Shown here piece after piece: positions 23,216 to 26,820 of a DNA stretch of 26,820 nt; position 1 is the stretch's first letter; every line of letters begins with the position of its first letter. The position numbers and the translations under genes were made by a program. The notes under the pieces are model-generated. The model had not been told where the DNA came from and did no database searches. It saw only the letters and a list, made by a program, of their open reading frames with translations. Origin of the DNA: CAMDHY01 sp943372725 (GTDB taxonomy: Bacteria > Pseudomonadota > Alphaproteobacteria > Rhizobiales > Segnochrobactraceae). The stretch covers positions 1 to 26,820 of the forward strand of contig CALRZT010000021.1 of assembly GCA_943372725.1 (NCBI GenBank), given 5' to 3'.

Positions 23216-24040
23216 TCACTGAACCAGCGGCGAAGGGCTCGCCGCGAGGTCGATACCCTGGATGTTGGCGCGCCCGGCAAGGATTGAGACGTATTGCCGG
23301 ATCGCCGCCCGACGAACCTTCTCGACCATCCAGCCGGCGATGCGATCGCGCACAAGCTCGAACGGCAAGTCACGGCCGTCGATGCGGCGGTCGAGCGCGA
23401 TGATGTGAAGGCCGTAGCGTGTCTCGACCGCGACCGGATGCACGGCGCCCGGTTCCATGGCTGCGAGGGCTGTCTCGAACTCGGGGACGGTCTGCCCCGG
23501 TCCTATCTGGCCGAGGCTGCCGCCCGTCCTGGCCGAGGAGCAGGCGGAGTTCGCCTCCGCCAGCGCTGCGAACGCCGCCGGGGTCTCGGCGAGCCGGGCG
23601 AGCAGCGCCACGGCCAGCGCGGGGGTTTCCGGCCGGTCGGCCGGCAGCAGGATGTGGCGCACCTCGTGCAGGTCCGGCGTGCGGAAACGGCGGCGGTTCT
23701 GCTCGAAGAAGCGACGGCAGGCGGCTTCGTCCGGCTCAGGCGTCTGCACCTCCCGCTCGACCAAGGCGCGGACGATCGCCTCCTCGTCGGTCTCCCGCCT
23801 CCCCTCCCCGTCGCTGGCGGGCTCCACCGCCACCGCCAGCCGCCGCGCCTCCTGCAGCAGCAGTTCCCGTACCACCAGCGCCACCGCCGCCGCCCGCATG
23901 GCGTCGACCGGCTTGTCGGCGGGATGGTGCTGGGTCTCCTGGGCGATGGCGGCCCGGTCAATCAAGACGCCATTGACCCTGATCGTCCGACGCGTGTCGG
24001 GGAGCGCCGGCTTGACCGCGCAGGCGGAGGCCGCGGTCAT
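23216..24040 (-). CDS. PpiC-type peptidyl-prolyl isomerase of the nar operon
   Basis: A protein of 274 residues. Residues about 122-218 form a parvulin domain: DLHEVRHILLP, then FAALAEANSACSSARTGGSLGQIGPGQTVPEFETALAAM, then GAVHPVAVETRYGLHIIALDRR. The helical N-terminal half resembles NifM/SurA-like chaperone regions. No signal peptide is visible, so it probably works in the cytoplasm. A PpiC-type gene directly after narI is also known in pseudomonads and is thought to help fold the nitrate reductase. ATG 24040 overlaps the narI stop as ATGA. The frame is open further upstream but only as a shadow of narI. Confidence 0.9.
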   Translation of the reverse strand: MTAASACAVKPALPDTRRTIRVNGVLIDRAAIAQETQHHPADKPVDAMRAAAVALVVRELLLQEARRLAVAVEPASDGEGRRETDEEAIVRALVEREVQTPEPDEAACRRFFEQNRRRFRTPDLHEVRHILLPADRPETPALAVALLARLAETPAAFAALAEANSACSSARTGGSLGQIGPGQTVPEFETALAAMEPGAVHPVAVETRYGLHIIALDRRIDGRDLPFELVRDRIAGWMVEKVRRAAIRQYVSILAGRANIQGIDLAASPSPLVQ

Positions 24041-24777
24041 CGGGCCCGCTCCGTCACCGGACGCGCCGCCGGCTTCACCGCTGGTGCGCCGAGCGGCCGC
24101 CGGGTGCGCACCACCTGATAACCCCTGCGCCCGAGGTACCAGACCGGCGCGGACCAGATGTGCACCAGACGCGAGAACGGGAAGACGAGGAAGATCGTCA
24201 TGCCGAGCACGAGGTGGATCAGATAGGGGAGCGCGAGGCCCTGCAGCGTCGCCGGATCGACCGGATGCAGGATCAGGATGCCCTGCGCCCAGTGCGCCAG
24301 CACCAGCATCACCGAGCCGTCGGAATGGGCGAGCGAATACGGCAGCGTGATGAGGCCGAGCGCCAATTGCACCCACAGGATGGCGAGCACGGCGATGTCC
24401 ATGATGGTCGAGGTCGCGCGGATACGCGGGTCGAACAGCCGGCGGTGCAGCAGCAGCGTCAGACCGACGAAGCAGATCACCCCGGCGATGCCGCCGGCCG
24501 CCACCGCGATCAGCTGCTTCTGCTCCACCGTGATGAACAGCGTGTAGACCGCGGTCGGCGTCAGAAGGCCCGCCGCGTGGCCGACGAACAGAAAGAGGAT
24601 GCCGGCGTGGAAGAGGTTGGAGCCCCAGGCGAACTGCCGCTTGCGCAGGAGCTGGCTGGAGCTCGCCCGCCAGGTGTAGGGCTCGCGGTCGAAGCGGATC
24701 AGGCTGCCGAGCAGGAACACCGTCAGGCAGAAGTAGGGGTACCAGAGGAACAGGATGGTGAAGATCGCGTCGCGCAT
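24037..24777 (-). CDS. narI: Respiratory nitrate reductase gamma subunit (cytochrome b)
   Basis: A membrane protein of 246 residues that passes electrons from quinol to NarH. It has five hydrophobic helices. The heme-ligand histidines are present at the expected places: His57 and His67 in NLFHAGILFLFVGHAAG, and His188 and His206 in LIHLVLGMTIFLVF-type sequence ending SRLVH. The N-terminus lies directly in the first helix, as in other NarI proteins. A basic tail of about 25 residues follows the last helix. It starts 24 nt after narJ and overlaps the PpiC gene by 4 nt. Confidence 0.97.
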   Translation of the reverse strand: MRDAIFTILFLWYPYFCLTVFLLGSLIRFDREPYTWRASSSQLLRKRQFAWGSNLFHAGILFLFVGHAAGLLTPTAVYTLFITVEQKQLIAVAAGGIAGVICFVGLTLLLHRRLFDPRIRATSTIMDIAVLAILWVQLALGLITLPYSLAHSDGSVMLVLAHWAQGILILHPVDPATLQGLALPYLIHLVLGMTIFLVFPFSRLVHIWSAPVWYLGRRGYQVVRTRRPLGAPAVKPAARPVTERAR

Positions 24778-24801
24778 GACGGCTACTCCTCGATGAGGCT
24801 C

Positions 24802-25545
24802 TCAGGCGTGGCCGGAGTGGCGATGGGTGACGACAGTGGGCGGCCGTGGCGGCGTCTCGAGCCCGGGGGCGGGTCGGCCAGCCTGACGCAATCGCGCGGC
24901 CAGAGTATCCGTGCCGCAGGCGGCGGCAGCCCCAGGCCCGAACGTCACCTCCTCCTCCTCCCAGGCGGCATCGAGCGCCTCGAGATCCTCCGGATCGACG
25001 TCCGGCTCCGCTCGGAGCGCCGCGAGGGCCGCCTCGTCGAGGCGTGCCTTGGCGATGGCCGCGAGCGCCGAGAACACCGCCTCGTAGGGTGACGATCGCT
25101 TGGCAAGCCGCTCGCGCAGGGCCGCGAAGACGTGGCCGGGCTGGCCCACCAGCTCGATCGCCTCCGCCGGAGGAAGGGTGGAGGCGTACTCGAGGAACAG
25201 CGGCAGGAAGTCGGGCAGTTCCGCCGTGGTCGGCGTGTAGCCACCGTCCTCGTAGAGCTTCAGGAGGTCGACCATTGCCTGACCGCGGTCGCGGCTCTCG
25301 CCGTGCACGTGCTCGAACAGGTGCAGCGACAGCGACCTGGTGCGGTCGAACAGCAGGATGTAGCGCTCCTGCACATCGTAGAGGTCGTGACCGGCGAGGT
25401 CGTCGACCAGGGCTGAGACGCCGGCACGCTCGCGCGGCGGCAGCACCGCCTCGCGCTCGAGCACGGCCTTCAACTCCGGCCCGGCGGCGACCAGGTCCGC
25501 CGTCGGGTAGGTGAGCAGGGCGGAGAGTACCTTCAGCGTCCGCAT
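24802..25545 (-). CDS. narJ: Nitrate reductase molybdenum cofactor assembly chaperone
   Basis: A protein of 247 residues belonging to the TorD-like chaperones. It binds NarG and is needed for cofactor insertion before membrane attachment. The first part LKVLSALLTYPTADLVAAGPELKAVL, the family core DLYDVQERYILLFDRTRSLSLHLFEHVHGESRDRGQAM, and LPDFLPLFLEYASTLP are typical NarJ sequence. An acidic segment (WEEEEVTFG) and a Pro-rich tail end the protein. ATG 25545 shares one base with the narH stop (TGATG), so translation is coupled. Confidence 0.96.
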   Translation of the reverse strand: MRTLKVLSALLTYPTADLVAAGPELKAVLEREAVLPPRERAGVSALVDDLAGHDLYDVQERYILLFDRTRSLSLHLFEHVHGESRDRGQAMVDLLKLYEDGGYTPTTAELPDFLPLFLEYASTLPPAEAIELVGQPGHVFAALRERLAKRSSPYEAVFSALAAIAKARLDEAALAALRAEPDVDPEDLEALDAAWEEEEVTFGPGAAAACGTDTLAARLRQAGRPAPGLETPPRPPTVVTHRHSGHA

Positions 25546-26820
25546 CACAGCGCTCCCACGCGGGGCTTGCTGTCCTTCAGCTTCACGCCGCCGAACAGGT
25601 TGGCCTTCTGGTCGCTCGGCGCACAGCCGTCGCCGAACGAGAAGCCGCACTGGCCGCGCATCTCGTAGGCGTCCTCGCTCACCTCGCGATGGGCGGTCGG
25701 AATGACGAAGCGGTCCTCGTAATTGGCGATCGCCATCACGTGGTACATCTCCTCGATCTGCGCGCCGGTCAGTCCGACCTTTCGGGCGATCGTCTCGTCG
25801 ATGACGCCCTCAATCGTCTTCGCCCGCATGTAGGCGCGCATCGCGAGCATTCGCTCGAGGCCGTTGGCGATCGGCGCCTCCTCGCCGGCAGTCAACAGGT
25901 TCGCCAGATATTTCAGCGGGATGCGGAGGGAGCGGACATCGGGCATGGCACCGTCCATGCCCATCTTTCCGGCCTCCGCCGCGGCGGTGATCGGCGACAG
26001 CGGCGGCACGTACCAGACCATCGGCAGCGTCCGGTATTCCGGATGCAAGGGGAATGCGACCTTCCACTCCATCGCCATCTTCCAGATCGGCGAATGGCAA
26101 GCGGCTTCGAGCCAGGCGTCGGGCACGCCGTCGGCGCGCGCCTGGGCTATGACCTCCGGGTCGTTCGGGTCGCAGAAGATACCGAGTTGCGCGCGGTAGA
26201 GGTCCTGCTCGTCGGCGACGCTGGCGGCCTCCTCGATGCGGTCGGCGTCATAGAGGACCACGCCGAGATAGCGGATGCGGCCGACGCAGGTCTCCGAGCA
26301 GACGGTCGGCTGCCCCGCTTCGATACGCGGATAGCAGAAGATGCACTTCTCTGATTTTCCCGACGACCAGTTGAAGTAGATCTTCTTATAGGGGCAGCCG
26401 GAGACGCACATGCGCCAGCCGCGGCACTTGTCTTGATCGATCAGGACGATGCCGTCCTCCTCGCGCTTGTAGATCGCGCCGGAGGGGCATGCGGCGGCGC
26501 AAGTCGGGTTGAGGCAATGCTCGCACAGCCGCGGCAGGTACATCATGAAGGTGTTCTCGAACTGGCCGTACATCTCCTTCTGGATGCCCTCGAAGTTGAC
26601 GTCCTTCGAGCGCTTGGCGAACTCGCCGCCGAGGATCTCCTCCCAGTTCGGGCCCCACTCGATCTTCTCCATCCGCTCGCCGGTGATGAGCGAGCGCGGC
26701 CGGGCGGTGGGGAACGCCTCTAGCTCCGGCGCCTTCTGCAGGTGCTCGTAGTCGAAAGTAAACGGCTCGTAGTAGTCGTCGATCTCTGGCATGTCCGGGT
26801 TGGCGAAGATGTTCGCCAGC
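25545..26820 (-). CDS. narH: Respiratory nitrate reductase beta subunit, N-terminus cut by window edge
   Basis: The iron-sulfur electron-transfer subunit between NarI and the NarG catalytic subunit. The frame is open to the window end and reads LANIFANPDMPEIDDYYEPFTFDY before and around the first ATG (26792), which matches internal NarH sequence. Roughly the first 80-90 of about 510 residues, with the first cysteine cluster, are therefore outside. Visible ligands are CEHCLNPTCAAACP, then CRGWRMCVSGCP (the Trp in place of a Cys marks the 3Fe-4S cluster) and CIFCYPRIEAGQPTVCSETC. The C-terminal part (LTAGEEAPIANGLERMLAMR, CGFSFGDGC) is complete. NarG would be the next gene upstream. Confidence 0.97.
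   Translation of the reverse strand, partial: LANIFANPDMPEIDDYYEPFTFDYEHLQKAPELEAFPTARPRSLITGERMEKIEWGPNWEEILGGEFAKRSKDVNFEGIQKEMYGQFENTFMMYLPRLCEHCLNPTCAAACPSGAIYKREEDGIVLIDQDKCRGWRMCVSGCPYKKIYFNWSSGKSEKCIFCYPRIEAGQPTVCSETCVGRIRYLGVVLYDADRIEEAASVADEQDLYRAQLGIFCDPNDPEVIAQARADGVPDAWLEAACHSPIWKMAMEWKVAFPLHPEYRTLPMVWYVPPLSPITAAAEAGKMGMDGAMPDVRSLRIPLKYLANLLTAGEEAPIANGLERMLAMRAYMRAKTIEGVIDETIARKVGLTGAQIEEMYHVMAIANYEDRFVIPTAHREVSEDAYEMRGQCGFSFGDGCAPSDQKANLFGGVKLKDSKPRVGAL

Noticed and set aside
1..26820. CRISPR arrays, rRNA genes, insertion sequences
   Set aside because: No regularly spaced repeats, rRNA sequence or transposase reading frames were seen.

Overview
This is a high-GC window from a bacterial chromosome, most likely an alphaproteobacterium of the Hyphomicrobiales (Rhizobiales) type. 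The evidence is the conserved order rplU-rpmA-acetyltransferase(s)-obgE-proB-proA-nadD, the protein sequences, and frequent 1-14 nt gene overlaps. Species cannot be named. The left edge cuts lemA and the right edge cuts narH.

Layout. (1) 1-2552, plus strand: the 3' part of lemA and a DUF2207 membrane protein, a common pair, followed by a small GNAT acetyltransferase. (2) 3149-9849, minus strand: a housekeeping run read from right to left. It holds rplU and rpmA, a hairpin that probably ends or attenuates their transcript, then two RimJ/RimL-type acetyltransferases, obgE, proB, proA and nadD, nearly all overlapping, and a TerB-like protein in the place where rsfS often follows nadD. A bidirectional hairpin holds the stop codons of the TerB-like and GNAT genes. 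(3) 10346-11406: a gamma-glutamylcyclotransferase-like gene (minus) and tRNA-Ser(CGA) (plus).

(4) 11396-20806: a probable 9.4-kb integrative element in the 3' end of tRNA-Ser. A 17/20-matching direct repeat of the tRNA acceptor end recurs at 20787-20806. All its recognisable genes are on the minus strand: a type IIG (Eco57I-like) restriction-modification protein, an unrecognised 335-residue protein, an AlpA/excisionase-type HTH protein, a primase-polymerase/DUF3987 helicase, and a small partner protein. I found no integrase. The layout recalls satellite-like islands (alpA plus a primase-helicase), here carrying a restriction cargo.

(5) 21066-26820, minus strand: a respiratory nitrate reductase operon and NO-related genes, narH(partial)-narJ-narI-ppiC-(119-residue Cys-tailed protein)-nnrS-group III truncated hemoglobin. 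NarHJI supply electron transfer and assembly for nitrate respiration. The PpiC protein is probably a folding helper. NnrS and the globin would handle nitric oxide made downstream of nitrate. The restriction gene lies directly downstream on the same strand, and its ribosome-binding site sits in the right attachment repeat, so it may be read through from this operon.

The most novel points are the element boundary and restriction-gene start arrangement, the AT-rich replaced-looking target-recognition part of the restriction enzyme, the unrecognised 335-residue protein, and the small cysteine-tailed protein in the nar operon.
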